This document shows positions 8,413 to 21,654 of a DNA stretch of 64,000 nucleotides, piece by piece. The stretch is from Veillonellaceae bacterium SB90 (GTDB lineage: Bacteria > Bacillota > Negativicutes > Selenomonadales > Selenomonadaceae). The stretch's first letter is position 1, and every line of letters starts with the position of its first letter. The stretch is taken from positions 62,001 through 126,000 of the forward strand of contig CABJCJ010000001.1 in assembly GCA_902364065.1 (NCBI GenBank). Reading direction: 5' to 3'. The notes under the pieces are model-generated. The model saw only the letters and a list, made by a program, of their open reading frames with translations. It was not told the DNA's origin and ran no database searches. The translations under genes were made by a program, and so were the position numbers.

Positions 8413-8463
8413 AAAAGAACTGCTCATGAAATGAGGAAATGATTTTATGAGCAGTTCTTTTAT
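8413..8463. terminator. Strong 15-bp terminator hairpin
   Basis: Perfect 15-bp inverted repeat AAAAGAACTGCTCAT / ATGAGCAGTTCTTTT with a 19-base loop. The flanking A and T runs would allow termination on both strands. It separates the tnpB island from uvrB. A TATAAT at 8489-8494 is a likely uvrB -10 element with a poor -35. Confidence 0.8.
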
Positions 8464-8545
8464 TATGGATTTTTTTGTTTTAGGCGTATATAATGGAGGT
8501 ACGTATCGCTAATGGATAATGTTTTTTGATTATGGAGGGAACGTC

Positions 8546-10588
8546 ATGGGCATGGTGCCGAAACTCAATACGATGCATTTTGATAAAGAAACGCCATTTG
8601 AGGTAGTGGCACCGTTTGAACCGATGGGCGATCAGCCCGAAGCGATTGCTGAGCTGGCGGCCGGTGTGGAAGCGGGACAGAAAGCGCAGGTCCTGCTCGG
8701 CGCGACGGGCACGGGCAAGACGTACACGATCGCCAAGGTCATCGAGAAGGTGCAGAAGCCGACGCTCGTCATCGCGCACAACAAGACGCTGGCCGCGCAG
8801 CTTGCGAGTGAGTTCAAGGCGTTCTTCCCTCATAATTATGTAGGCTATTTCGTCAGCTACTACGATTTCTATCAGCCTGAGGCCTACATCGCTTCGACGG
8901 ACACGTACATCGAGAAGGACGCCTCCATCAATGACGAGATCGATGAGCTGCGTCACAGTGCGACGTGTTCGCTCTTTGAGCGCCGCGACGTCATCATCGT
9001 CGCGTCGGTTTCGTGCATCTATGGTCTGGGTTCACCGGAAAGCTACCACGAAATGGTGCTGTCGCTGCACAAGGGACAGGAGGTCGAGCGCGATGCCATT
9101 CTGCGCAAGCTCATTTCCATCCGCTATGAGCGCAATGACGTGGCGTTTGAGCGCGGCCAGTTCCGCGTGCGCGGCGACGTCATCGAGGTCTTTCCGGCCG
9201 GCTACAACAACCGCGCCGTGCGCATCGAGCTCTTTGGCGACGAAGTCGACCGCATCCTCGAGTTCGACGTCGTGACGGGAGAGGTCTATGGCGAGCGCAC
9301 GCATTCGATGATCTTCCCGGCTTCGCACTACGTCACGGAAGACGAGGACCTCAAGATTGCCATGAAGGACATCGAGGCGGAGATGGAGGAACAGGTCCGG
9401 AAATTCAAGGCCGATGGCAAGCTCCTCGAAGCGCAGCGCATCGAGGAACGCACGCGCTACGATCTCGAGATGATGCAGGAGGTCGGCTACTGCTCGGGCA
9501 TCGAGAACTATTCGCGCCATCTGACGCACCGCAAGGCCGGAGATGCGCCGTATACGCTGCTCGACTACTTCCCGGAAGATTTCCTGATTGTCATGGACGA
9601 GTCCCATGTGACGCTGCCACAGCTCCATGCGATGTATGCCGGCGACCGCAGCCGCAAGGTGTCGCTTGTAGAGAACGGCTTCCGCCTGCCCTCGGCCTTT
9701 GACAACCGCCCGTTGACCTTTGAGGAGTTTGCCGCCCGCATCAACCAGATCATCTATGTGTCGGCAACGCCCGGCAAGTACGAGCTCAGCCAGGCGCAGC
9801 AGGTGGCACAGCAGATCATCCGCCCGACGGGCCTGCTGGACCCCGAGATCGAGGTGCGGCCGCTCGAAGGGCAGATCGACGACCTGCTGGCGGAAATCAA
9901 GCTGCGCATCGAACGGCAGGAGCGCGTGCTCGTCACGACGCTGACGAAGAAGATGGCCGAGAACCTCACGGATTACTTCAAGGAAGTCGGCGTCAAGGTT
10001 CGTTACCTGCATTCGGATATCGCGACCATCGAGCGCGCGGAGATCATCCACGACCTGCGGGCCGGCGAATTCGATGTGCTCGTCGGCATCAACCTCCTGC
10101 GTGAGGGCCTCGACATGCCGGAGGTATCGCTGATCGCCATTCTCGATGCCGACAAGGAAGGCTTCCTGCGTTCCGATACGTCGCTCATCCAGATCATCGG
10201 CCGTGCTGCCCGCAATGCACATGGCCATGTCATCATGTACGCGGATCGTATTACGGATTCGATGCAGCGGGCCATCGACGAGACAGCCCGCCGCCGCGAG
10301 ATCCAGGACGCGTACAACAAGGCCCATGGCATCACGCCGAAGACCATCGTCAAGCCCATCAAACCGCTCATTGAGACGACGCTCGTCGCCGAGACGGGGG
10401 GCAGGTACGAGGTCAAGAAGGGCAGGAAGAAGCTGACGAAGAAGGATAAGGAAAAGCTCATCAAGACGCTGACGCGCGAGATGCAGCAGGCTTCGCGGGC
10501 CCTTGAATTTGAGCGGGCGGCGGAACTCCGCGATATGATCCTGGAGCTCGACGGCAGCCTGCCCGGCGCGAAACCGAAACAATCATGA
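8546..10588 (+). CDS. uvrB: Excinuclease ABC subunit B
   Basis: UvrB is the damage-verifying helicase-like subunit of nucleotide excision repair; it receives DNA from UvrA and recruits UvrC. The protein is 680 residues, the usual length. Walker A GATGTGKT is at residues 52-59, the DEAD-like motif is DESHVT, the helicase C-terminal block includes [10 protein letters not shown] and IGRAARN, and the UVR motif that binds UvrC is at the C-terminus ([14 protein letters not shown]). The start at 8546 follows GGAGGG with a 6-base gap; an in-frame ATG at 8519 has no ribosome site. The exporter gene that follows overlaps or nearly abuts its end. Confidence 0.97.
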   Translation: MGMVPKLNTMHFDKETPFEVVAPFEPMGDQPEAIAELAAGVEAGQKAQVLLGATGTGKTYTIAKVIEKVQKPTLVIAHNKTLAAQLASEFKAFFPHNYVGYFVSYYDFYQPEAYIASTDTYIEKDASINDEIDELRHSATCSLFERRDVIIVASVSCIYGLGSPESYHEMVLSLHKGQEVERDAILRKLISIRYERNDVAFERGQFRVRGDVIEVFPAGYNNRAVRIELFGDEVDRILEFDVVTGEVYGERTHSMIFPASHYVTEDEDLKIAMKDIEAEMEEQVRKFKADGKLLEAQRIEERTRYDLEMMQEVGYCSGIENYSRHLTHRKAGDAPYTLLDYFPEDFLIVMDESHVTLPQLHAMYAGDRSRKVSLVENGFRLPSAFDNRPLTFEEFAARINQIIYVSATPGKYELSQAQQVAQQIIRPTGLLDPEIEVRPLEGQIDDLLAEIKLRIERQERVLVTTLTKKMAENLTDYFKEVGVKVRYLHSDIATIERAEIIHDLRAGEFDVLVGINLLREGLDMPEVSLIAILDADKEGFLRSDTSLIQIIGRAARNAHGHVIMYADRITDSMQRAIDETARRREIQDAYNKAHGITPKTIVKPIKPLIETTLVAETGGRYEVKKGRKKLTKKDKEKLIKTLTREMQQASRALEFERAAELRDMILELDGSLPGAKPKQS

Positions 10589-10632
10589 CGCGTATCAGGA
10601 AACAGGTTACGATTTGGGAAAGGAAGATTCTT

Positions 10633-11820
10633 TTGCGATTGAGTCCAAGGCAGAAGTTGTTTTTGACGGTGTTTCTCGGCATCATGACGGCGATGGCACC
10701 GCTTTCGACGGATATGTATTTGCCGGCTTTGCCGGAACTCGGCGGGGATTTCGGAATATCGGCCTCGCTGACACAGCTGACCTTGACCATGACGATGCTC
10801 GGCATGGCCTTCGGGCAGATCTTCATGGGGCCGCTTTCCGACCGCTTTGGACGCAAGCTGCCCCTGCTGCTGGGCATGCTGGTCTTTACGGCCGCGAGTG
10901 CCGGCGCCTGCCTGTCCGAACACATCACGGCCTTCCTCGTATTCCGTTTCCTGCAGGGCTTCAGCGGCGCGAGCGGCATCGTCATCGCCCGGGCCATCGC
11001 GCGCGATGTGGCGGAGGGGCCGGAGCTCACGCGGTTCTTTGCCATTTTGATGCTCGTCAACGGACTGGCACCGATTGCAGCGCCGGTCGTCGGCGGCCAG
11101 ATCCTGCGCTTCACGAGCTGGCGCGGCATCTTTGCCATTCTCGTGCTCGTCGGCATCGCCCAGTTCGTTTCCACGGCGCTCTACCGCGAGACGCTCAAGC
11201 CGGCCGAACGGCTGCACAGCATCGGACAATCGTTTGCCAAATTCCCGCAGCTCCTGCGCGACCGTTATTTTCTCGGCCACTGCCTGCTGCAGCTCTTTTT
11301 CTTCGGTTCATTCTTTTCGTATATCGGCGGCAGTTCGTTCGTCTTCCAGAATGTTTACCACGTTTCGGCTCAGGCCTACAGCCTGATCTTTGGCGGCATC
11401 GGCGCGGGCCTGCTCGTGGCCGGCACCGTTCCCGCGCGTTTTGCCGGACGCGTGCCCGATGAAAAGCTTTTGGCAATCTCGCTGCGGATCCCGCTGATTG
11501 GTGCGGTTTTCCTGCTTGTGGGCTTCCTGTTCGGCGCGCCCATCTGGTATACGCTGCCCGTCCTGTTCGTGACGATCGTGCCGCTTTCCATCATGGGGAC
11601 GGCCAGCTTTTCGCTCGCACTTTCGCGCCAGGGCAGGAATGCCGGTTCGGCCAGTGCGCTGCTGGGCTTCAGCCAGATGATCCTGGGCGGCGTGATGATG
11701 CCGCTGACCGGTATTGCCGGCGACAGCAATCCGCTGCCGATGGCCATTTTGATGCTCGCCGGCTACCTGTTGAGCGAGCTCGTTTACCATTTGATGATCC
11801 GCCGCCATGCTGAGGCCTGA
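10633..11820 (+). CDS. Bcr/CflA-family MFS drug exporter
   Basis: A 12-helix major facilitator of the Bcr/CflA drug:H+ antiporter group, about 395 residues. Signature stretches are [14 protein letters not shown] after the first helix, [15 protein letters not shown] (loop 2-3) and [12 protein letters not shown]. The likely start is TTG 10633, preceded by GGAAAGGAAG with a 7-base gap. An ATG at 10585 would overlap the uvrB stop (ATGA) but lacks a ribosome site, and the extra 16 residues look untranslated. Substrates of the family include bicyclomycin, sulfonamides and chloramphenicol; none can be assigned here. It sits between uvrB and uvrA on the same strand. Confidence 0.9.
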   Translation: MRLSPRQKLFLTVFLGIMTAMAPLSTDMYLPALPELGGDFGISASLTQLTLTMTMLGMAFGQIFMGPLSDRFGRKLPLLLGMLVFTAASAGACLSEHITAFLVFRFLQGFSGASGIVIARAIARDVAEGPELTRFFAILMLVNGLAPIAAPVVGGQILRFTSWRGIFAILVLVGIAQFVSTALYRETLKPAERLHSIGQSFAKFPQLLRDRYFLGHCLLQLFFFGSFFSYIGGSSFVFQNVYHVSAQAYSLIFGGIGAGLLVAGTVPARFAGRVPDEKLLAISLRIPLIGAVFLLVGFLFGAPIWYTLPVLFVTIVPLSIMGTASFSLALSRQGRNAGSASALLGFSQMILGGVMMPLTGIAGDSNPLPMAILMLAGYLLSELVYHLMIRRHAEA

Positions 11821-11854
11821 GGGCGGACATGCAGATACATGAAGGAATATGATT

Positions 11855-14683
<2,829 letters not shown>

Positions 14684-14716
14684 ATGCGTTGGCATCGGCC
14701 ACTCGTCAGACGGTAC

Positions 14717-14744
14717 TTGACAAAGGCAAATATTCGTTCATAAT
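14717..14744 (+). promoter_or_regulatory. Promoter of the small membrane protein gene
   Basis: TTGACA, 16 bases, CATAAT; transcription would begin about 30 bases before the start codon. Confidence 0.7.
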
Positions 14745-14778
14745 AAGAAGAAAACAAGAGTTTTGGGGGGTGTGATTG

Positions 14779-15111
14779 ATGGATCTTTTGAAATCGCTTT
14801 TGGCGGCCTTTGCTGCCATCGGTGTGGCGGTGGGGGGCTCGCTCTTCATGCTGGCCATTGCCGTCATCGTCATCTGTCTGATCCTGACCGGTTTCGGCGC
14901 GATGCTGGGACTCTCTGTCGCGATCCTCTGGTTCATCATTCAGCTGGGCCTGGCTTATATCGTGGGCAGTATCATTCATTTCGTCGCAGAAAAGATACTG
15001 GCCTGGCTCTACGATACGACACAGGTGGGGTTCCTGGCGTATCCGTATCAGCGCCATCGCGTATCACTGGCCGTGGCCGTCATCGGCGTGCTCTGGATCT
15101 GGTTTGGCTGA
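14779..15111 (+). CDS. Small three-helix membrane protein, unknown function
   Basis: A 110-residue protein with two long hydrophobic stretches in residues 8-70 (probably two or three helices) and another at the C-terminus (VSLAVAVIGVLWIWFG). An amphipathic linker (HFVAEKILAWLYDTTQVGF) lies between them. I do not recognise a family. It has its own promoter (14717-14744), a strong ribosome site GGGGGGTG and its own terminator, so it is a single-gene unit and probably a real gene. Confidence 0.7.
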   Translation: MDLLKSLLAAFAAIGVAVGGSLFMLAIAVIVICLILTGFGAMLGLSVAILWFIIQLGLAYIVGSIIHFVAEKILAWLYDTTQVGFLAYPYQRHRVSLAVAVIGVLWIWFG

Positions 15112-15127
15112 GCACAGGCAGGACAGG

Positions 15128-15172
15128 ATGCCATCGTGGGAAGATTGTACCATCCCACGATGGCATTTTTTT
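15128..15172 (+). terminator. Rho-independent terminator
   Basis: Perfect 14-bp stem ATGCCATCGTGGGA / TCCCACGATGGCAT with an 11-base loop, followed by seven T. Confidence 0.92.
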
Positions 15173-15231
15173 CATCTCAAGCCTGTATCATGGTCATGCA
15201 GAAAAGGCATGAGCGATTTCCCGCTTCGTAA

Positions 15232-15260
15232 TTGACTATTCCCTGTCGTTGACCTAATAT
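15232..15260 (+). promoter_or_regulatory. Promoter of the SSS transporter
   Basis: TTGACT, 17 bases, TAATAT, about 75 bases before the transporter start. Confidence 0.6.
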
Positions 15261-15334
15261 ATGATATATATTTTCATTTCCCCTGTGTCTCGAGACGCCA
15301 GAGGAAGAATCTCTGGAATGAGGTGTATGTTTTC

Positions 15335-16783
15335 ATGGAAGTCTCGTTCATACAAATTGCCATCATCTGTGCAACGATTGCCGTGGTCCTCGGCTTCGGC
15401 ATCCGCGCCGCGCGCTCCGTCCATTCGACGAAGGGCTTCAGCGTCGGCGGGCGTTCGGCCGGCGTGCCGCTCGTCGCGGGCGGCATCGCAGGTACCTGTG
15501 TCGGCGGCGGCGCCACCGTCGGTACGGCGCAGCTGGCCGCGACGACCGGCCTTTCGGCTTGGTGGTTCACGATCGGCTCGGGCGTCGGCCTCATCATCAT
15601 GGGGCTCTTCTATGCCAAGCCCCTGCGGCGCACAGCGCTGGAAACGATTCCGCAGTTCCTGGCTCAGAATTTCGGTCTGACCTGCGGCGTGTTCTCGAGC
15701 ATCGTCTCGTCCATCGGCATCCTGTTCAGTGCCGTGGCCAGCTGCCTGCCGGCCATCTACATCATTTCGGTCCTGTTCGGCATTTCCTTTGTGCCGGCGA
15801 CCATCCTGCTCGTACTGGCCGTCGCGGCCTATGCGTTCTTCGGCGGCATGAAGAGTGCCGGCGTCGGCGGCATCCTCAAGATGATCGTCATCTGGGTCAC
15901 GATGGCCATTGCCGGTTTCATGGCCGGCCATGCGGTGCTGACGGATCCGGCCGTCTCGTCTTCCCTGCCTGCCGGCACGTTCAATCTGTTCCACGGGGAC
16001 ATCAGCCATATCCTGGCCAACTTTGCCTCGGTCGTCATCGGCATGCTCTGCACTCAGTCGTATATCCAGGCAATCTTCTCGGCATCGAACCCGCGCACGG
16101 CTTCGGTGGCCGCGTTCACGGCGGCGCTCATCAGCCTGCCGGTCGGCCTGCCCTGCGCGATGGTCGGCATCTACATGGGCGCCGTGCACCCGGAGGTCAC
16201 GCCGATCCTTTCGCTGCCGGTATACCTCCTGACGGAACAGCCGACGCTGCTCGGCGGCATCGCGATGGGCGGCATCATGCTCTCGCTGATCGGCTCGATT
16301 GCCGGCCTTTCGCTGGGCATCGGCACGATGCTCTCGCGCGATATCTTCCACCGCGCCCGCGTCACGCTGCGCGCCCGCAAGATCCATAAGCTGGCCGGGA
16401 ATCCCGAGCAGCAGGAGATCGACATCACGGAGATTCCCACGGTCAATCATCCGTACCATCTCTCAGAGCTTGCGGTCACGCGGCTCATCGTGCTGCTGAC
16501 GATTGCACTGGCGGCGTTCATCGCCCTGCTCAACGAGGGCTCGCAGGTCCTGTTCTGGAATTATCTCTCGATGGCGCTTCGGAGCGGCGGCATCTTCCTG
16601 CCGCTGAGCTTTGCGATTTTCGCTTCGGGCACGATCACGAACCTCAGCGCCACGCTCTCGATGGCATGTTCCACCGCCGCCGCACTGCTCGTCGTTTTCC
16701 TCGGTGCCGCCGGCAATCCGCTGTTTTTCGGCCTGGCCGTCAGCGCGCTGTTCCTCGTGCCGTGCTATCTGCGCCACCGGTAA
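15335..16783 (+). CDS. Sodium:solute symporter (SSS) family transporter
   Basis: A 482-residue integral membrane protein with about 13 hydrophobic segments, of the sodium:solute symporter family. The N-terminal signature HSTKGFSVGGRSAGVPLVAGG follows helix 1, and the unwound-helix region GTCVGGGATVGTAQLA supports the assignment. Family members import amino acids, sugars, pantothenate or organic acids with sodium; the substrate is not decided by sequence. ATG 15335 is taken as start, with GAATGAGG upstream; a GTG at 15323 is possible. It has its own promoter and lies ahead of the restriction operon. Confidence 0.88.
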   Translation: MEVSFIQIAIICATIAVVLGFGIRAARSVHSTKGFSVGGRSAGVPLVAGGIAGTCVGGGATVGTAQLAATTGLSAWWFTIGSGVGLIIMGLFYAKPLRRTALETIPQFLAQNFGLTCGVFSSIVSSIGILFSAVASCLPAIYIISVLFGISFVPATILLVLAVAAYAFFGGMKSAGVGGILKMIVIWVTMAIAGFMAGHAVLTDPAVSSSLPAGTFNLFHGDISHILANFASVVIGMLCTQSYIQAIFSASNPRTASVAAFTAALISLPVGLPCAMVGIYMGAVHPEVTPILSLPVYLLTEQPTLLGGIAMGGIMLSLIGSIAGLSLGIGTMLSRDIFHRARVTLRARKIHKLAGNPEQQEIDITEIPTVNHPYHLSELAVTRLIVLLTIALAAFIALLNEGSQVLFWNYLSMALRSGGIFLPLSFAIFASGTITNLSATLSMACSTAAALLVVFLGAAGNPLFFGLAVSALFLVPCYLRHR

Positions 16784-16874
16784 GAGCATACGTTTGTTTT
16801 GTGCATTACGGATGACCATACAGCAGGATTTTTCCTCCAGGCGTGGAATATTAAAATAGAATAAAGACGTTTGG

Positions 16875-16907
16875 CATCCCTGCTGTCTTTGGCGGCAGGG
16901 ATGTTTG
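16875..16907 (+). terminator. Probable terminator before the hsd operon
   Basis: 9-bp stem CATCCCTGC / GCAGGGATG followed by only TTTGAT, so termination may be weak. Confidence 0.5.
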
Positions 16908-16931
16908 ATACTTGGCATAGGGGGCGGCTTC

Positions 16932-19900
16932 ATGGAATCCAATTTTTTATTTCTGCTCGAACGGTTTCCCGTGCTGGCGCGCTTCGGGCAGCAGGCTGAG
17001 CGTTACTGGCAGTCGGACGCCAACGCGTGTCTCATGAAGCTGGGCATGATCGGGGAAACCATCGTCCAGCTCATCTACGACATCGATGCCATCGAGCATC
17101 CGGTGCCGGACGACGCCGTACACCGCATCCGCCGTCTTGAGCGCGAGGGCTACATCGCGCCGGATATTGCCGCCATTCTTCACACCCTGCGCAAGAAGCG
17201 CAACCTTGCCGTTCACGAAAGCTATGAATCGGTCGAGGACTGCAGGCTCCTGCTGCCGCTTGCCTATACGCTTACCGAATGGTTTTACGAGACGTATGGC
17301 GATTACCGCTATGAGCATCGCGACTTCGTGCCGCCGGAAGTCATGGAGGCGCGCGAATCCGCTGCCGAGCGCCGGAGGGAAGCGGCCCATGATGAAGAAG
17401 TGGCAGCAAAGGCTATTGAGACGGCAAAGGCCGAACGCCTGTCGCGCGCCAAACGCCAGCAGCGTGCCGGCCTCGCTGCCCTGCACCGTCACAAGAGCGA
17501 AGCGGAGACTCGCCTTGCCATCGACGAACAGCTGCGCCGCGTAGGCTGGGAGGCCGACACGCAAAAGCTGCGCCACAGCAGGGGCACGCGCCCGCAGAAG
17601 GGCAGGAACATGGCCATTGCGGAGTGGCCGACCAGCACGGGACCCGTTGACTACGCCCTGTTCTGCGGGGAGAAGATGGTTGCCGTCGTCGAGGCCAAGG
17701 CGGCGTACAAGGACGTCGCTTCTGTGCTCGACGGGCAGGGCAGGCGCTACGCCGTTGTCGCGGAAGACCAGGCTCCTTACGCCGCCGGCCGGTGGGGGGA
17801 CTATCAGGTCCCCTTCACCTTCGCGACGAACGGCCGCCCCTACATCGAACAGTACAAGGAGAAATCTGGCATCTGGTTCCAGGATCTGCGCGACCCGATG
17901 AACATCCCGCACGCCCTGCGCGGCTGGATGTCGCCCGACGGCATCCTGGCACTCCTGCAGCAGGACAAGGCAGCGGGGGAGAAGCGTCTCGCCGCCGAGC
18001 CCTACGATGAGCTGCGCGACCCGCAGGGCCTGAGCCTCAGGGACTATCAGGTCAGAGCCGTCGAAGCCGTTGAGCAGGCCCTCTCTGACGGCCAGACCTC
18101 GATGCTGCTCGCGATGGCGACCGGCACGGGCAAGACGCGCCTGATCCTCGCGCTTATCTACCGCTTCCTCAAGACTGACCGTTTCCGCCGCATCCTCTTT
18201 CTTGTCGACCGCAATGTCCTCGGCGCGCAGGCGGAGGATACCTTCCGCGAAGTCAAGCTCGCCGAGCTTCAGACGCTCACGCAGATCTACAATGTCCAGG
18301 GCATTGCCGACGATGCCGTCGTCGAACGCGAGACGAGCGTGCAGGTCGCGACGGTCCAGAGCCTCGTGCGCCGCATCCTCTATCACGAGGGCGAGGCGAT
18401 GCCGGCCGTCACGGACTTCGACCTCGTGATTATCGATGAGGCGCACCGCGGCTACATCCTCGACCGCGACATGAGTGAGGACGAGGTGCTCTATCGCGAC
18501 CAGCGCGACTATTTGAGCAAATACCGCAATGTCGTCGAGTACTTCGATGCCGTGAAGATCGCGCTGACGGCGACGCCCGCGCTGCATACGACGCAGATTT
18601 TCGGCACGCCGGTTTTCACGTATTCCTACCGTGAGGCCGTCGTCGACGGCTACCTCGTCGACCACAATGCCCCCATCCACATCGAGACCGAGCTTTCCAC
18701 CAGGGGCATCCACTATGAGCAGGGCGAGCAGGTCGTGATGCTCGACCCCGAGACGGGCGAACTCCTCAATGGCGCGCAGCTGGCGGACGAGCTCGACTTC
18801 GATGTCGACGACTTCAACCGCACGGTCATCACGGAGAATTTCAACCGGGCCGTGCTGAAGGAGATTGCCGACCGCTTTGATCCGGCCGAACGCTCACAAG
18901 GGAAAATGCTCATTTTCGCCGCCAACGACCAGCACGCCGACCTCATCGTGCGCCTGCTGCGCGAAATCTATGAGGGCATCGTGCCCGCGGGTGCCATCAG
19001 CAAGATCACGGGCACCATCGAGAACGGCAATCAGAAAAAGATACGCGAAGCCGTGCTGCACTTCAAGAATGAGCAGTATCCGAGCATCGTCGTGACGGTA
19101 GACCTGCTCTCGACGGGCATCGATGTCCCGGAGATCACGACGCTCGTCTTCCTGCGCCGCGTGAAGTCTCGCATCCTCTTTGAGCAGATGCTCGGCCGTG
19201 CGACGCGCCTGTGTCCGGCCATCCACAAGGAGGCCTTCGATATCTACGACCCGGTCGGCACGTATGCTGCTCTCGAAACCGTCAGCAATATGAAGCCCGT
19301 CGCCGCCAACCCGAAGGAGACGTTTGCCAAGATGCTCGACGGGCTCGAGCAGGAAGCGCTGGCAGCTGACGGGGACGATGACCGGGCGAGGCAGAAACGG
19401 CTCAGTGTCCGTCTCGACCGCTTCACGAGCCGCCTGCGCCGCAAGAGCAAATTGCTCGACAAGGCACAGGACAAAGAAGCGGCGGCCTCGCTGACCATTG
19501 CGGGAAAAGTGCCGGCCTCGCTGACGGATTTCATCAACCAGGTGCACGCACTGCCCAGCGAGCAGGCGCGCACCGTCCTGCTCGCAAACCGCGAGGCCGT
19601 TACGAAGCTGGAAGCCATTCACCGCACGCGCAGGGGCATTGTCATCGACAGCCACGAAGACCGTGTCATCAGCGTCCGCTCCGGCTACGGCGAAGGGGAG
19701 ACGCGGCCGGAGGACTACATCGAATCTTTCACCGCGTGGGTCCGTGAGAACCGTGACAAGGTCGAGGCGCTCAGAATCATCTGCACGCGGCCGCAGGACC
19801 TCACGATGCAGGAACTCAAGAGCCTGCGCAAGCAGCTCAGCGAGCTGCATTTCACCGAGCGCCAGCTGTCGGAGGCCATGGCGGGCGGCGATGGGGCAGC

Positions 19901-20240
19901 CGTCACGGCCGATATCATCAGCCTCATACGACGCGCGACCATCGGCACGCCGCTCAAGAGCCACGCGGAGCGCATTCACGATGCCGTCAGCCGGCTGATC
20001 GATGAACTGCACCGGCAGAATCAACTCACCAAGCCGCAGGAAAATGTTCTGCGCAAAATCGAGAAATACTTCCTGGCCGATGAGAATTACGTCATCGGCA
20101 TGCAGATGTTCAGCGAAGACCGCCGCTTCAAGATGGAGGGCGGTCTGCCGCGCCACGACAAAATCTTCCATGGTCATCTGGCGGAAGTCATCGACAAACT
20201 CAACAACTATCTCTATGACGATGGAGGAAAATCGGCATGA
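16932..20240 (+). CDS. hsdR: Type I restriction endonuclease, R subunit
   Basis: The motor and nuclease subunit of a type I restriction-modification complex, 1102 residues, EcoEI/EcoAI-like. Order of domains: an N-terminal HEPN-like/DUF4145 domain (about 1-125) carrying R90-N-L-A-V-H95, a coiled charged linker (about 140-200), a PD-(D/E)xK nuclease with Asp240 and Glu254-Ala-Lys256, an SF2 translocase with Walker A ATGTGKT (396-402) and IDEAH box, helicase C-terminal motifs (STGIDVPEI, LGRATRLC) and a C-terminal domain for binding the methylase. ATG 16932 follows GGGGGCGG. Its stop overlaps the hsdM start (ATGA), so translation is coupled. Confidence 0.95.
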   Translation: MESNFLFLLERFPVLARFGQQAERYWQSDANACLMKLGMIGETIVQLIYDIDAIEHPVPDDAVHRIRRLEREGYIAPDIAAILHTLRKKRNLAVHESYESVEDCRLLLPLAYTLTEWFYETYGDYRYEHRDFVPPEVMEARESAAERRREAAHDEEVAAKAIETAKAERLSRAKRQQRAGLAALHRHKSEAETRLAIDEQLRRVGWEADTQKLRHSRGTRPQKGRNMAIAEWPTSTGPVDYALFCGEKMVAVVEAKAAYKDVASVLDGQGRRYAVVAEDQAPYAAGRWGDYQVPFTFATNGRPYIEQYKEKSGIWFQDLRDPMNIPHALRGWMSPDGILALLQQDKAAGEKRLAAEPYDELRDPQGLSLRDYQVRAVEAVEQALSDGQTSMLLAMATGTGKTRLILALIYRFLKTDRFRRILFLVDRNVLGAQAEDTFREVKLAELQTLTQIYNVQGIADDAVVERETSVQVATVQSLVRRILYHEGEAMPAVTDFDLVIIDEAHRGYILDRDMSEDEVLYRDQRDYLSKYRNVVEYFDAVKIALTATPALHTTQIFGTPVFTYSYREAVVDGYLVDHNAPIHIETELSTRGIHYEQGEQVVMLDPETGELLNGAQLADELDFDVDDFNRTVITENFNRAVLKEIADRFDPAERSQGKMLIFAANDQHADLIVRLLREIYEGIVPAGAISKITGTIENGNQKKIREAVLHFKNEQYPSIVVTVDLLSTGIDVPEITTLVFLRRVKSRILFEQMLGRATRLCPAIHKEAFDIYDPVGTYAALETVSNMKPVAANPKETFAKMLDGLEQEALAADGDDDRARQKRLSVRLDRFTSRLRRKSKLLDKAQDKEAAASLTIAGKVPASLTDFINQVHALPSEQARTVLLANREAVTKLEAIHRTRRGIVIDSHEDRVISVRSGYGEGETRPEDYIESFTAWVRENRDKVEALRIICTRPQDLTMQELKSLRKQLSELHFTERQLSEAMAGGDGAAVTADIISLIRRATIGTPLKSHAERIHDAVSRLIDELHRQNQLTKPQENVLRKIEKYFLADENYVIGMQMFSEDRRFKMEGGLPRHDKIFHGHLAEVIDKLNNYLYDDGGKSA

Positions 20241-21652
20241 CCACACAAGAAATCGTAGCGAAACTCTGGAACCTCTGCAACGTCCTGCGCGATGACGGCA
20301 TCACCTATCATCAGTACGTGACCGAGCTGACCTACATCCTCTTCCTCAAGATGGCAAAGGAGACGGGCGCCGAGGACACGATACCTGAAGACTGCCGCTG
20401 GGATGCCCTCCGGGCCCTGAAGGGGCTTGAACTCAAGAACCGTTACAAGACCGTACTCGACAAGCTCGGTACGGAGACGCAGGGCCGCGTGCGCGAGATC
20501 TACGCCGGAGCCGCGACGAATATCGACGAGCCGAAGAACCTCGAGAAGATCATCGCGAGCATCGATGAACTCGACTGGTTCTCCGCGAAGGAAGAAGGGC
20601 TCGGCAGCCTCTACGAGGGCCTGCTCGAGAAAAACGCCAACGAGAAGAAATCCGGCGCGGGCCAGTACTTCACGCCGCGCGTGCTCATCGATGTCATGAC
20701 GCAGCTCGTGAAGCCGCAGCCCGGCGAACTTTGCAATGACCCCGCCTGCGGCACGTTCGGCTTCATGATCGCCGCCGCGCAGTACGTCAAGTCCCAGACG
20801 GATGACTACGCTGACCTCACGGCAGATATGGCGGACTTTGAGATAAAGGAGGCCTTCTCCGGCTGTGAGCTCGTTCACGACACGCACCGCCTCGCGCTCA
20901 TGAATGCCATGCTGCACGGCATCGAAGGACCAATCTTCCTTGGCGACACGCTTTCCAACTTCGGCAAGCGGTTCAAGGATTACGATGTCGTGCTGACGAA
21001 TCCGCCGTTTGGCACGAAGAAGGGCGGCGAGCGCGCGACGCGCGACGATTTCACCTACACGACGAGCAACAAGCAGCTCAACTTCCTCCAGCACATCTAT
21101 CGCAGCCTCAAGCCCGACGGCAAGGCGCGCGCCGCCGTCGTCCTGCCCGACAATGTGCTGTTCGCGGACGGCGATGGCCAGGCGATCCGCCGCGACCTCA
21201 TGGAGAAATGCGACCTGCACACCATCCTGCGCCTGCCGACGGGCATCTTCTACGCCCAGGGAGTCAAGACGAACGTGCTCTTCTTCACGCGCGGCGCAGC
21301 CGACCAGGGCAATACCAAAGAAGTCTGGTTCTACGATCTGCGCACGAACATGCCGTCCTTCGGCAAGACGCACCCGCTGCGCAAAGAGGACTTCGCCGAC
21401 TTCGTCAAGGCGTATGAGGCGGACGACCGCCGCAGCATCGCCGACGAGCGCTGGCACTGTTATACGCGCGAGGAGATTGCCGCGAAGGACGACAGCCTCG
21501 ACCTCGGCCTAATCAAGGACGACTCCATCATCGACTACGAAGATCTGCCCGATCCCGTCGAGAGCGCCGAGAGTGCCATCGCGAGTCTCAAGGACGCCGT
21601 GCAGCTCCTGCAGGAAGTCGCCGACGAACTGCGCGCGGCAAAGGAGAAGTGA
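20237..21652 (+). CDS. hsdM: Type I modification methylase, M subunit
   Basis: The N6-adenine methyltransferase subunit, 471 residues. An N-terminal helical HsdM_N domain is followed by the S-adenosylmethionine motif NDPACGTFGF and the catalytic motif NPPFGTKKG. It pairs with HsdS for host methylation and also with HsdR for restriction. GGAGGAAA lies 6 bases before the ATG, which overlaps the hsdR stop by four bases. hsdS starts two bases after its stop codon. Confidence 0.96.
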   Translation: MTTQEIVAKLWNLCNVLRDDGITYHQYVTELTYILFLKMAKETGAEDTIPEDCRWDALRALKGLELKNRYKTVLDKLGTETQGRVREIYAGAATNIDEPKNLEKIIASIDELDWFSAKEEGLGSLYEGLLEKNANEKKSGAGQYFTPRVLIDVMTQLVKPQPGELCNDPACGTFGFMIAAAQYVKSQTDDYADLTADMADFEIKEAFSGCELVHDTHRLALMNAMLHGIEGPIFLGDTLSNFGKRFKDYDVVLTNPPFGTKKGGERATRDDFTYTTSNKQLNFLQHIYRSLKPDGKARAAVVLPDNVLFADGDGQAIRRDLMEKCDLHTILRLPTGIFYAQGVKTNVLFFTRGAADQGNTKEVWFYDLRTNMPSFGKTHPLRKEDFADFVKAYEADDRRSIADERWHCYTREEIAAKDDSLDLGLIKDDSIIDYEDLPDPVESAESAIASLKDAVQLLQEVADELRAAKEK

Positions 21653-21654
21653 GC

